DNA from: Roseivirga sp.
Lineage (GTDB): Bacteria; Bacteroidota; Bacteroidia; Cytophagales; Cyclobacteriaceae
Direction of reading: 5' to 3'
DNA: 64,000 nt
Assembly (NCBI GenBank): GCA_029262895.1
Contig: JAJCYM010000043.1
Span: 109,465-173,464 of the forward strand
The translations under genes and the position numbers were made by a program. Below, piece after piece: positions 8,965-17,616 of the stretch (its first letter is position 1; the number at the start of each line of letters is the position of its first letter). The notes under the pieces are model-generated. The model was not told the origin of the DNA and did not search any database. It saw only the letters and a list, made by a program, of their open reading frames with translations.

Positions 8965-9966
8965 TTATAAAAACCAATAATCGCTCCCAATATCTGCACT
9001 TAAGTGGTGTAGATAATCGGTGAGTTTGGTGAACTCTTGACCATTAGGAAAAATAGAGATGAGAAGACTGAAATGAGACATGCTTTCGATTGATGGAAAA
9101 TGTTTTATAGCATGACCCTTAATACCGGCCTTGTACTTTTCAGGATGTTGATCCATCCAGATAAACGGAGTCTGATGCTTATCGAGTAATTGTGCTGTCA
9201 ATCGCCCTTTAATACCTGTACCCCAAAGCACAAGTGGTTGGCGTTTCAATTCGTATTTGATAAAATGTGCGACTTTTAGCCTAAAAAAGCTTTCTTGCTG
9301 ATAGCGTTCAGAATTGCGTGAGATGCGCTCAGGGTGTTCCCGCCAAAGCAAAGTGATCTCTGGAATGCCTATTACCTGAAATCCATGCAGTTGCCATTTT
9401 AAAGTCAGGTGGTAATCCTCAGGGTAGGAGAGGTCAAAGCCACCAATTTCTTTGAGTGCTGCCTTTCTGACCATCCAATTGGGAGAGGCGATCACGCATT
9501 CCCGATATACCCAATCCCAATAGTCATTTTGTAGCACCCTTTCATTCAGCCAAGTCTCATATTTCTGGTAGCCTTCCGAAACGACCTCTTCACCAAAGTA
9601 TTTCACCAAACCGGTGATAACCGTTTTTTGAGGTGCAGATTGCAGGGCCTCAAACATAACCTTAAGGCGACCTTTGGGCATGATATCATCAGCATCCATT
9701 CGGGTGATGTATTCGCCTTGAGCATGTTCAAATGCCAATTTTAAAGCCGGAACTATACCATCACCCTGATTCTGTAAGAGTTTGATTCTTTCATCTTCAA
9801 TTGCATGCTCCTTTATGATTGACTCAGTCTGATCGCTTGATGAATCATTAACCACCATAAGCTCCCAAAAAGGAAATGTCTGCCTCCGAATAGAAGACAG
9901 ACATTCATCAATATATTTCCCAGCGTTTTTCGCTGGCATAATTATGGTGATTGAGATATTGGTCAT
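8965..9966 (-). CDS. Family 2 glycosyltransferase with C-terminal Rossmann-like region
   Basis: GT-A fold glycosyltransferase: ITIIMPAKNAGKYIDECL at the N-terminus, VVNDSSSDQT, and the DxD-type metal motif RMDADD near residue 95. The catalytic part occupies about residues 1-220. The remaining ~100 residues begin with LVLWGTGIKGRLTAQLL, a nucleotide-binding-like beta-alpha unit, so the protein may be bifunctional or carry a structural Rossmann domain. The acceptor is unknown. An inverted repeat overlaps the start codon (9965-10007). Confidence 0.85.
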   Translation of the reverse strand: MTNISITIIMPAKNAGKYIDECLSSIRRQTFPFWELMVVNDSSSDQTESIIKEHAIEDERIKLLQNQGDGIVPALKLAFEHAQGEYITRMDADDIMPKGRLKVMFEALQSAPQKTVITGLVKYFGEEVVSEGYQKYETWLNERVLQNDYWDWVYRECVIASPNWMVRKAALKEIGGFDLSYPEDYHLTLKWQLHGFQVIGIPEITLLWREHPERISRNSERYQQESFFRLKVAHFIKYELKRQPLVLWGTGIKGRLTAQLLDKHQTPFIWMDQHPEKYKAGIKGHAIKHFPSIESMSHFSLLISIFPNGQEFTKLTDYLHHLSADIGSDYWFL

Positions 9967-10007
9967 TGGTTAATTAGTCTTAAATATCAATATACTAATC
10001 AACCAAT
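9965..10007 (-). promoter_or_regulatory. Inverted repeat covering the GT2 start codon
   Basis: Arms 9965-9978 and 9994-10007 match at 13 of 14 positions around a 15-base loop. On the minus strand the hairpin follows the MATE gene stop by 20 bases, and its 3' arm runs into the ATG (9966-9964) of the glycosyltransferase. It could end MATE transcription or hide the glycosyltransferase start. It lacks a clear U-tract. Confidence 0.4.
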
Positions 10008-10027
10008 CTACTAGTACACCAATACAA

Positions 10028-11434
10028 CTAAACCTTAACCATTTTCCATTTCCCTTTTCTGAATAGCCAGATCGAAACAATGGCTATCGCTGTTTCAGCG
10101 ACTGTGATTGCCAAATAAACTCCCAATGGACCGTGGTCCAGCTCGAGTGCCACTAAATAGGCCAATGGTAACTGGAATACCCAGAAAACAAAGAAGTTGA
10201 TTATAGTTGGTGTCTTAGTATCTCCGGCTCCATTGAAGGCTTGCGTAACTACCATGCCATAGGCATAGAATATATAGCCAGCGGCAATTACCTGCAAACT
10301 CAAAGCTCCAGCTTCAATCACTGCTAAATCATCTTTAAACCAACCAACAATTGTATTCGCAAAGAAGAGGTAAAACAGTGATATCGTGACCATAAAAAGG
10401 GCGTTGTATTTACTGGTCTTCCAGACCGATTTCTCTGCCCTTTCAGGCTGATTGGCTCCAAGATTCTGACCCACTAATGTTGCTGCCGCGTTGCTCATAC
10501 CCCAAGAAGGCATAAGCGTAAACATCATTACCCTGATGGAAATCCCATAACCTGCAAGTACATCACTTCCAAATTCGGACATGATCCTGGTGAGGAATAC
10601 CCAACTCGAAGTAGCGATCAGAAATTGCCCGATTCCACCCAGAGAAACCTTTATCAGGTTCCACATGATATCAAGCCTCAAAACAAAGTCTTTAAGCCCT
10701 ATCTTGATTCGGCTCCACCCAAAGAAGAGTACTAATAATTGGCCGATTACAGCTGTCCCCCTGCCAATAGTGGTGGCTATCGCTGCACCTTCCACACCAT
10801 AAGCCGGAATAGGACCAAAACCGAAAATGAACATTGGATCAAGGATGATGTTAAGTCCATTTGAGATAACCAATATCCACATGGCAATAGAAGCATCCCC
10901 GGCTCCTCTAAATATGGCATTTATTAAAAAAAGCAGAACTACTGTAACGCTTCCCCCAATTAAGACCCGAGTATAGCCATAGCCTTCCTGAATCAAGTCG
11001 GTTTCTGCTCCCATTAGGCTAAGAATCTCCTTTGGAAAAATAACACCGAGTGCTCCGATGCTCACAGCTATAATTGTACCCAGGATAATAGTTTGAACTG
11101 CCGCCTTAGAGGCACCATCCATATCTTTTTCACCTGTTCTGCGCGCCACAACAGCGGTTGCAGCCATACTAAGCCCTATAGCCACGGCATAGATTAAAGT
11201 AATCACCGACTCGGTCAGGACTACAGTGGCCACTGCGTTTGTGCTTACCCGCGACACAAATACCATGTCCACCAATGCGAAGGTCGATTCCATTAGCATT
11301 TCCAGAATCATAGGAACGGAAAGCATAAAAATGGCCCTGCGAATGCTACCAGAGGTAAATTCTTGTTCTTTACCAGTAATAGCGATTTTGAAGTATTGAA
11401 AAAACTTCTTTATAGAAAGTTTGGATTGTTTCAT
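10028..11434 (-). CDS. MATE family efflux transporter
   Basis: A 468 aa, 12-helix exporter. The N-terminal half contains LSVPMILEMLMESTFALVDM and later VARRTGEKD; the C-terminal half repeats the fold (ATLVGQNLGANQPERAEKS, FNGAGDTKTPT), both typical MATE signatures. It should exchange Na+ or H+ for drugs or metabolites across the inner membrane. A 21-codon ORF with an overlapping hairpin lies just upstream and may act as a leader. Confidence 0.9.
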   Translation of the reverse strand: MKQSKLSIKKFFQYFKIAITGKEQEFTSGSIRRAIFMLSVPMILEMLMESTFALVDMVFVSRVSTNAVATVVLTESVITLIYAVAIGLSMAATAVVARRTGEKDMDGASKAAVQTIILGTIIAVSIGALGVIFPKEILSLMGAETDLIQEGYGYTRVLIGGSVTVVLLFLINAIFRGAGDASIAMWILVISNGLNIILDPMFIFGFGPIPAYGVEGAAIATTIGRGTAVIGQLLVLFFGWSRIKIGLKDFVLRLDIMWNLIKVSLGGIGQFLIATSSWVFLTRIMSEFGSDVLAGYGISIRVMMFTLMPSWGMSNAAATLVGQNLGANQPERAEKSVWKTSKYNALFMVTISLFYLFFANTIVGWFKDDLAVIEAGALSLQVIAAGYIFYAYGMVVTQAFNGAGDTKTPTIINFFVFWVFQLPLAYLVALELDHGPLGVYLAITVAETAIAIVSIWLFRKGKWKMVKV

Positions 11435-11485
11435 TATTTGAGAATTATGTAATGGAAATTAAGAATGCAGGAGGAGGGAGCTAAA

Positions 11486-11551
11486 CTAGCTTCCTGGCTC
11501 TACGACCAGTTCGCGGCAGGTGGCGACTATGGTTTGCATAATTCTCTTCAT
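11486..11551 (-). CDS. Possible 21-aa leader peptide upstream of the MATE gene
   Basis: An ATG at 11551 opens a 21-residue frame (beginning MKRIMQTIVATCREL) that stops with TAG at 11488-11486, 51 bases before the MATE start. Its stop codon falls in a hairpin at 11479-11496 (GGAGCTA / TAGCTTCC). Local G+C is higher than in the flanking sequence. A short ORF plus hairpin before a drug exporter suggests attenuation, but no homologue is known to me and chance cannot be excluded. Confidence 0.3.
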   Translation of the reverse strand: MKRIMQTIVATCRELVVEPGS

Positions 11552-11592
11552 GATGGGACAAATGTGCAGGATTTTTTTTAATCCGCAAAAAA

Positions 11593-12285
11593 CTAGTTGA
11601 ATTCTCTTAATAATTCTTCTTTGATTTTCTTCATTCCTGTAGTTGCTTTGTCTGCATAGAAGTGGAGGTTAGGGTAAGCTGCTGTTGTTGGTTTGTTGGG
11701 GTCCAAAATGTACTTGGGAATAACAGAAGGAACAAAATCAATAAGTCCGGCTGCTGGATAAACCTGTAGTGAAGCACCTACAACCAGAAATATTTCAGCC
11801 TGCTGTGCATGGGTGATGGCCACATCCATCATGGGTACCGCCTCTCCAAACCAAACGATATTGGGCCTTAGTTGGGAGCCAAGTTCGCAAGTATCTCCCA
11901 GATGAAGTTGCCAATCATCCATCTCGTATATCAGCTCTTCGTTTTTCGTGCTACGCGACTGAAAGAGCTGGCCGTGTAAATGAACAACATGATTTGATCC
12001 GGCTTTTTCGTGAAGATTGTCTACGTTTTGAGTAATTATGGTTACATCAAAATGTGCTTCCAGTTCTTTCAGGATAAGGTGACCCTGATTGGGTTCTGCA
12101 TTCAGGCCTTGCTTCCTTCTCTGGTTGTAGAATTCAAGCACCAGCTCAGGGTTGTCATTCCAGCCCATAGGCGAGGCCACTTCCATCACATCATGCCCTT
12201 CCCATAGTCCATTCGCATCGCGAAAGGTCTTGAGGCCGCTTTCGGCACTTACACCTGCTCCTGTGAGTACAACTAGTTTTTTCAT
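11593..12285 (-). CDS. cobB: Sirtuin, Sir2-family NAD-dependent deacylase (class III-like)
   Basis: NAD-dependent protein lysine deacylase. GAGVSAESG at residues 9-17 and FRDANGLW form the NAD-binding site, TQNVDNLHEKAG the central motif, and HLHGQ the catalytic H104. Y53 and R56 (FYNQR) form the YxxR pair that in Sirt5/CobB enzymes recognises acidic acyl groups such as succinyl-lysine. The usual four zinc cysteines are absent; only one Cys lies in that region. The ATG at 12285 is preferred to an upstream TTG at 12291. It follows the HD-domain gene by 29 bases. Confidence 0.88.
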   Translation of the reverse strand: MKKLVVLTGAGVSAESGLKTFRDANGLWEGHDVMEVASPMGWNDNPELVLEFYNQRRKQGLNAEPNQGHLILKELEAHFDVTIITQNVDNLHEKAGSNHVVHLHGQLFQSRSTKNEELIYEMDDWQLHLGDTCELGSQLRPNIVWFGEAVPMMDVAITHAQQAEIFLVVGASLQVYPAAGLIDFVPSVIPKYILDPNKPTTAAYPNLHFYADKATTGMKKIKEELLREFN

Positions 12286-12314
12286 AAACAAAGATGAATT
12301 TCAGGTGGCATTGG

Positions 12315-12854
12315 TTAAATTTTCAATTCTTCCCGGTTAGCCTCCAGGACATCGATAATAAACTGGATATGCTCTGTCATATCTACCCCAAGCATTTCTA
12401 CTCCGGCTTGAATTTCATCCCGTTCTACTTTAGCCGCAAAACTCTTTTGCTTTAGCTTCTTTTTCACCGATTTAGGCGTGAGGCCTTCTATTCCTCCAGG
12501 CCGAACCTGACAACAGGCTATGATAAAACCTGTCAACTCATCGCTAGCCAATAAGGCTTTATCCAATTGTGTGTCATAAGAGACACCCCATTTGGTGTAG
12601 TGTGCTGAAATGGCATGAGCGATTTTTTCTTCTCCTTTCTCTCGGAGCATGGCAACAATTCGATTCGGATGTTCTTCCGGATAGGCCTCATAATCGGCAT
12701 CATGCAACATACCGGTGATCGCCCATTCCTCTGCATCTTCATTAAAATGCTTGCCATAAGCTTCCATTACCAACTCCACACTGCGCGCATGTCGGAGGAG
12801 ACTGTCACCTTGAGTCATGGACTCCAGTATTTCCCGTGCTTCTTGTCTATTCAT
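12315..12854 (-). CDS. HD-domain phosphohydrolase-like protein
   Basis: A 179 aa HD-superfamily protein. LLRHARSVELVM and ITGMLHDADYE supply the paired histidines and the HD dyad, HAISAHY the next metal ligand and ASDELTGF the distal aspartate. Proteins of this size in the group are usually uncharacterised nucleotide or phosphate-ester hydrolases. The ATG at 12854 is chosen; a TTG at 12866 would add four residues. It is the probable first gene of an operon with the sirtuin. Confidence 0.8.
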   Translation of the reverse strand: MNRQEAREILESMTQGDSLLRHARSVELVMEAYGKHFNEDAEEWAITGMLHDADYEAYPEEHPNRIVAMLREKGEEKIAHAISAHYTKWGVSYDTQLDKALLASDELTGFIIACCQVRPGGIEGLTPKSVKKKLKQKSFAAKVERDEIQAGVEMLGVDMTEHIQFIIDVLEANREELKI

Positions 12855-13073
12855 TTTGCTTTTCAATAAATCTTTGTGTCAGGATGAAAGGCATACTAGG
12901 CAAACCAAAATAATCAGGTTGAAAGCATCACGTTTTGCTCTTCATCATAGACCACTGCTGAATTACTTGAAGCAAAATAGGAGATATAGATTCTTTTTCC
13001 ACCCAATTTGTCAACAAAGGGTGTTTTATTCTCTTTGAGCTTGCTTGGGATGCGAAGTTGTCGGGTCGTTCTT

Positions 13074-13106
13074 AGTCATCTGGTGACTTAAAGTCACCGG
13101 ATGACT
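13074..13106. repeat. Palindromic hairpin downstream of topA
   Basis: Two 15-base arms, AGTCATCTGGTGACT at 13074-13088 and AGTCACCGGATGACT at 13092-13106, are complementary at 14 of 15 positions around a 3-base loop. The hairpin begins 17 bases after the topA stop and has no U-tract, so it may be a factor-dependent terminator, an mRNA-stabilising hairpin or an interspersed palindrome. A single arm-like copy occurs at 57456-57470. Confidence 0.6.
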
Positions 13107-13123
13107 AGTAAGGTGGCTAGTTT

Positions 13124-15622
13124 TTATTTCTTTTTGGCCCGACTTTTTTTGGCAGGAGCGTTTTTCTCGATATGAGCTTTGGCTTGTTCCAAAGTCATCT
13201 TAGACACATCGACCGTTTTTGGGAGTTCTACCTTTGTTTTTCCTTTGATGATATTATGCCTTCCCCAGCGGGCCTTTTCCACTCTAATACCTTCTTCTTC
13301 CCAATTGTGAATGACTTTATCAATCTCCTTTTGGATTTTAGCTTCGATCAATTCAATAATGTCAGTATTGGACAAATTGTCCCAATCGTACTTTCTATTG
13401 ACATTGATGAACATGTTATTCCATTTTATAAAAGGGCCGAAACGCCCTTTTCCTTTTTGTACCGGCAGTTCCTTATAAATATAGATAGGCGCATCGGCCT
13501 CCTGCTTGGCCTTTATCAAAAGCACCGCTTCATCCAGCTCGAGCGTCAAAGGATCGGCATCTTTTGGCAATGAGATAAATTTCTCATCATATCGTATATA
13601 TGGTCCAAATCTCCCAATAGCAGCTACGATCTCTTTACCTTCATGTTCACCTACTTGCCTTGGCAGCTTGAATAATTCAAGCGCATCCTCAAGTGTGATA
13701 TTCTCGATGAATTGTCCTTTTCTAAGGCTTGCAAATTGTGGTTTCTCGGCTTCTTCATTATCCGGGTCAGTTTCACCAATCTGTACCATTGGACCAAACC
13801 TTCCCAATCTGGCAATTACTTTTTTACCACTTTCAGGGTGTGCCCCAAGCTCTCTTTGAGAACCAACGGAGGCACGATCTACATTTTCAGTACTTTCTAC
13901 AGTTTTATGAAAACCGCCATAAAAGTTGTCAATCATGCTGTCCCACTTCTGATAACCTCCGGCAATCTGGTCAAATTCTTCTTCCACCTTTGCAGTAAAA
14001 GAATAGTCAATTACGTTTGGAAAATGTTCTATGAGAAAGTCATTCACGACCATTGCTATATTGGTAGGGAAGAGCTTAGATTTCTCGGCTCCTGTAAGCT
14101 CAGTATTGGTTTTAGTCTCTACATGACCATCCTTCAACCTGATCTCCTGATAATTCCTTTCTACACCATCTCGATTTTCCTTGTCTACGTAATCCCTTTT
14201 CTGAATTGTGGAAATTGTGGGTGCGTAGGTAGACGGTCGTCCAATCCCAAGTTCTTCGAGTTTTTTCACGAGACTAGCTTCAGTATACCTGGCGGCTGGT
14301 CGGCTAAAACCTTCCCGAGCCTTCATATGCCTTAAATCCAATACCTGACCAATAGACAATGGAGGAAGCATTCCCTTTGCATCCTGATCCACATCATCTT
14401 CATCATCTGTAGACTCTATATATACTTTCAGGAAGCCCTCAAATTTTATCACTTCACCCTGAGCTCTTAACTTTTCGTCCGAGGTGGAGATCCCAATTGT
14501 AGCTGTGGTTTTCTCTAATAGGGCATCGCCCATTTGAGAAGCAATCGCTCGTTTCCATATAAGGTCATATAGGCGGTCTTCATTATAATCGCGACCGGCT
14601 TTGTGACTGGCGAAATTAGTAGGGCGAATAGCTTCGTGAGCTTCCTGGGCAGACTGAGACTTTGTCTTGAACTTTCTCGTTTGAATAAAGTCCGACCCGT
14701 AAGCGTTTGCTATTTCAGCGGTGGCCCCTTTAATGGCTTCATCAGATAAGTTTAAAGAATCAGTTCTCATATAAGTAATCTTACCCGCTTCATATAGCTT
14801 TTGTGCTACTGACATGGTTTGAGCTACCGAGAAACTAAGTTTCCTACTTGCTTCCTGCTGAAGTGTAGATGTTGTAAATGGTGGGGCAGGGCTTCTTTTG
14901 GCCGGTTTCTTTTCAAGATTCTCAATTGAAAAATAAGCACCAACGCAGCTTTCAAGAAAAGAGCGTGCTTCCTCTTCGGAGTTAAATTTCTTCGGCAATT
15001 CTGCCTTTAATTCCCTACCTGCTTCAAGGTTAAATATGGCACTTACTTTGAAGGAAGAAATAGTGTTGAATTTATCTATCTCTCTCTCGCGTTCAACCAC
15101 CAACCTGACCGCAACCGACTGCACGCGTCCTGCAGAAAGGCCGTACTTAATTTTTTTCCAAAGAATAGGGGAGAGCTCAAAGCCAACAAGTCGATCAAGA
15201 ATTCTTCTTGCCTGCTGGGCATTTACCAGATCAATATCAATGTCTCTTGGGTTGGAGATGGCAGTTTGAATGGCGCTTTTGGTAATCTCCCGAAATACGA
15301 TTCTCCTGGTATTATCATCAGTGAGTTTTAATGCCTCTTTCAAGTGCCAGCTAATAGCCTCTCCCTCACGGTCATCATCACTGGCCAGATAGATAGTTTC
15401 CGCAGCCTTTGATAGTTTTTTTAATTCCTGAATTACTTTCTTTTTGTCAGCGCTTATTTCATAGGTAGGCTTAAATCCGTTGGCGATGTCTATGGCCTTA
15501 TCACCCTTTGGCAAATCTCTCACGTGGCCGTAGCTTGACACAACTTTGTAATCTTTTCCCAGGTAGCCTTCAATAGTTTTGGCCTTAGCCGGGGACTCAA
15601 CAATTACGAGATTCTTGGACAT
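13124..15622 (-). CDS. topA: DNA topoisomerase I
   Basis: Type IA topoisomerase that relaxes negative supercoils. The TOPRIM domain is N-terminal (LVIVESPAKAKTIEGYL, then ASDDDREGEAI). The catalytic tyrosine lies in TYMRTDS near residue 285, and GIGRPSTYAPTI marks the central domain. Repeated C-terminal modules of the form GRFGPxxxxGE or GRFGPYIRY replace zinc fingers, ending in a basic Lys/Ala-rich tail suited to DNA binding. The 832 aa length is normal for Bacteroidota TopA. It is divergent from the SixA-like gene. Confidence 0.97.
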   Translation of the reverse strand: MSKNLVIVESPAKAKTIEGYLGKDYKVVSSYGHVRDLPKGDKAIDIANGFKPTYEISADKKKVIQELKKLSKAAETIYLASDDDREGEAISWHLKEALKLTDDNTRRIVFREITKSAIQTAISNPRDIDIDLVNAQQARRILDRLVGFELSPILWKKIKYGLSAGRVQSVAVRLVVEREREIDKFNTISSFKVSAIFNLEAGRELKAELPKKFNSEEEARSFLESCVGAYFSIENLEKKPAKRSPAPPFTTSTLQQEASRKLSFSVAQTMSVAQKLYEAGKITYMRTDSLNLSDEAIKGATAEIANAYGSDFIQTRKFKTKSQSAQEAHEAIRPTNFASHKAGRDYNEDRLYDLIWKRAIASQMGDALLEKTTATIGISTSDEKLRAQGEVIKFEGFLKVYIESTDDEDDVDQDAKGMLPPLSIGQVLDLRHMKAREGFSRPAARYTEASLVKKLEELGIGRPSTYAPTISTIQKRDYVDKENRDGVERNYQEIRLKDGHVETKTNTELTGAEKSKLFPTNIAMVVNDFLIEHFPNVIDYSFTAKVEEEFDQIAGGYQKWDSMIDNFYGGFHKTVESTENVDRASVGSQRELGAHPESGKKVIARLGRFGPMVQIGETDPDNEEAEKPQFASLRKGQFIENITLEDALELFKLPRQVGEHEGKEIVAAIGRFGPYIRYDEKFISLPKDADPLTLELDEAVLLIKAKQEADAPIYIYKELPVQKGKGRFGPFIKWNNMFINVNRKYDWDNLSNTDIIELIEAKIQKEIDKVIHNWEEEGIRVEKARWGRHNIIKGKTKVELPKTVDVSKMTLEQAKAHIEKNAPAKKSRAKKK

Positions 15623-15768
15623 AAATTCGGTGAATTAAAATTCTCAACGGCTCCAAAGATGGGCATAAAAGTTTCACAAAAACAAATAGTATCGGTTCAA
15701 GCCCTTGTTAATTTATATTAAAAGTGAGCTTTGTACGTTTCTTTGAGCACACCACACACAACAGTTAA

Positions 15769-16269
15769 ATGACAAGAAATCTTTTTTTGATAAGACATGC
15801 TCAAGCACAAATCCAAGCCAATGATGAGCGTGATTTTCAACGAGTTCTGTCTGCACATGGGGCAAAGGAAGCATTACTGCTTGGAGATTATTTGAAAGCC
15901 ACAGCTATTCCATTTGAAGCCATTTTTTCAAGCCCGGCAAAAAGAACAATAGAAACTTCTGAAAAAATTCTAAATACGCTAGAGTCCAAGGTCAAGATCA
16001 TTGAGGCGGAAGAATATTATGAAGCTACAAGCAACACAATGGTTGCTTCAATTATGAGATTAGAAAGTATGTTCAAGAATATTATCGTAGTTGGACACAA
16101 CCCCTCTATTTCACACCTGTTTGAATACCTTGTGGGAGATGAGATCGGTAATTTCAGTACTGCCTCATGTGCCTGGGTTCAGTTTGAGTTGGATGACTGG
16201 ACGATGGTTTCGCGTAGCTCAGGGATCCTGAAGGAGCATTACTATCCGGGAAAGATGATCCTCAAATAA
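15769..16269 (+). CDS. sixA: SixA-like histidine phosphatase
   Basis: A 166 aa histidine-phosphatase-superfamily protein. RHAQA at residues 8-12 carries the phosphorylated histidine, SSPAKRTIET the second arginine, and VVGHNPSISHL the second catalytic histidine. The minimal size and RHA rather than RHG place it with SixA-type protein phosphohistidine phosphatases. It lies 66 bases upstream of the polyamine operon, which has its own promoter-like sequence, so a shared function is not implied. Confidence 0.85.
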   Translation: MTRNLFLIRHAQAQIQANDERDFQRVLSAHGAKEALLLGDYLKATAIPFEAIFSSPAKRTIETSEKILNTLESKVKIIEAEEYYEATSNTMVASIMRLESMFKNIIVVGHNPSISHLFEYLVGDEIGNFSTASCAWVQFELDDWTMVSRSSGILKEHYYPGKMILK

Positions 16270-16282
16270 GTTCATCTGACTG

Positions 16283-16313
16283 TTGCCTGATTTAAAGGAA
16301 GCATCCATATTTG
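16283..16313 (+). promoter_or_regulatory. Bacteroidota-type promoter for the polyamine genes
   Basis: TTG at 16283-16285 is followed after 20 bases by CATATTTG at 16306-16313, differing from the TAnnTTTG consensus only at the first base. The predicted transcript would start a few bases downstream, leaving a leader of about 15 bases before the ATG at 16336. Confidence 0.45.
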
Positions 16314-16335
16314 CATTTTATTTAAATGCTAAGAA

Positions 16336-17616
16336 ATGGCTGCTTTAGGTCGTCACATTATTGTAGAGTTCTATGACTGCACCCCTAATCTATTAAATGA
16401 TGTGGTGCACATCGAAAAATCTATGGAAGGGGCAGCAGTTGATGCCGGAGCTACAATTATCAATTCTACTTTTCATCATTTTTCCCCTTATGGCGTTTCA
16501 GGCGTTGTCGTGATTCAGGAAAGCCATTTGGCCATTCATACCTGGCCTGAATATGGCTTTGCTTCAGTAGACTTGTTCACTTGTGGTGATACGGTTGATC
16601 CGTGGCTAGCTTACAAAATTCTGAAAGGAAAATTTGAAGCGGCTCATGGTTCTGCAATGGAATTGTCAAGAGGTGAAATGGCTCTATTGACTCAAAAGGA
16701 ATTGGATGTAAAGAGCTTAAGAGATGAAAAAAGCGCGGACGATGGTCAACCTTTAAGAACTCGTGATGTCTGGTTCACAGAGCGCGATGATGAAATTGCC
16801 CTTTCGTTGAAACATAGTGCAAAGCTTTATGATCAGCAATCGGATTTTCAGAAGGTAGAAATCTACAAGACGGAGGCCTACGGCAATATGCTCACCCTTG
16901 ATGGCATGGTAATGACCACAGAAAAGGATGAATATGTTTATCATGAAATGATCACTCATATACCTAGCCTGACTCACCCCAACCCGAAGAGAGCCTTAAT
17001 TATCGGGGGTGGAGATGGCGGTACTGCCAGAGAATTGCTTAAGCACGATGGCTATGAGGAGGTGGTGATGGTGGAAATAGATGCAAAAGTTATTGAGGCT
17101 TCGAAAGAGTTCTTGCCGAGCATTGCCTCTGCATTGGAACACCCTAAGCTTGACCTGATTGTTGATGACGGTATAAAATATGTGAAGTCAGCAGCCGATG
17201 GTGCTTTTGACGTGGTGATAGTTGATTCGACAGATCCTGTAGGTCCGGCAGAGGGACTATTTTCAGTAGATTTCTACAGGGAGGTATATCGGATTCTTAG
17301 CAATGATGGCATAATGGTTACCCAAAGCGAATCTCCAAGGTTTAATCAAAAGGTGTTTAGAGAGGTTTATGAGGTTTATCGATCGATATTCGGAAAAGAA
17401 CAGGTGCACTGTTACCTAGCCTATATCCCTACTTACCCAACCGGGATGTGGTCATTCTCTTATTCATCCAAGGGTAGTGCACATCCGTTGAAGCATTTGG
17501 ATTTGGAAAAAATGAACACATTTTTAGCGGAAAACAGACTACAATATTATAATGCGTCCATCCATCAGTCTGCATTTGCCTTACCAAACTTTGTGGCTGA
17601 GATGATTAATGACTAA
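16336..17616 (+). CDS. speD-speE: Fused S-adenosylmethionine decarboxylase-spermidine synthase
   Basis: Two consecutive polyamine enzymes in one 426 aa chain. Residues 1-~125 are a class 1B AdoMet decarboxylase: S63 in [11 protein letters not shown] is the self-cleavage/pyruvoyl serine, with H68 and C83 (FTCG) at their canonical positions. Residues ~140-426 are a spermidine-synthase-type aminopropyltransferase with GGGDGG (224-229) and DSTDPVGPA (297-305). Because processing occurs between E62 and S63, the mature alpha chain remains attached to the synthase. The product would pass decarboxylated AdoMet directly to aminopropyl transfer. The stop overlaps the agmatinase-type gene. Confidence 0.93.
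   Translation: MAALGRHIIVEFYDCTPNLLNDVVHIEKSMEGAAVDAGATIINSTFHHFSPYGVSGVVVIQESHLAIHTWPEYGFASVDLFTCGDTVDPWLAYKILKGKFEAAHGSAMELSRGEMALLTQKELDVKSLRDEKSADDGQPLRTRDVWFTERDDEIALSLKHSAKLYDQQSDFQKVEIYKTEAYGNMLTLDGMVMTTEKDEYVYHEMITHIPSLTHPNPKRALIIGGGDGGTARELLKHDGYEEVVMVEIDAKVIEASKEFLPSIASALEHPKLDLIVDDGIKYVKSAADGAFDVVIVDSTDPVGPAEGLFSVDFYREVYRILSNDGIMVTQSESPRFNQKVFREVYEVYRSIFGKEQVHCYLAYIPTYPTGMWSFSYSSKGSAHPLKHLDLEKMNTFLAENRLQYYNASIHQSAFALPNFVAEMIND

Noticed and set aside
11461..11550. GC-rich region before the MATE gene as a tRNA gene
   Set aside because: No cloverleaf, TTCGA arm or CCA end can be assembled; a short ORF and one hairpin fit better.
13712..14335. 207-codon frame on the plus strand inside topA
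   Set aside because: It is antisense to well-conserved TopA motifs, has no recognisable domain, and its composition is that of a reversed coding strand.
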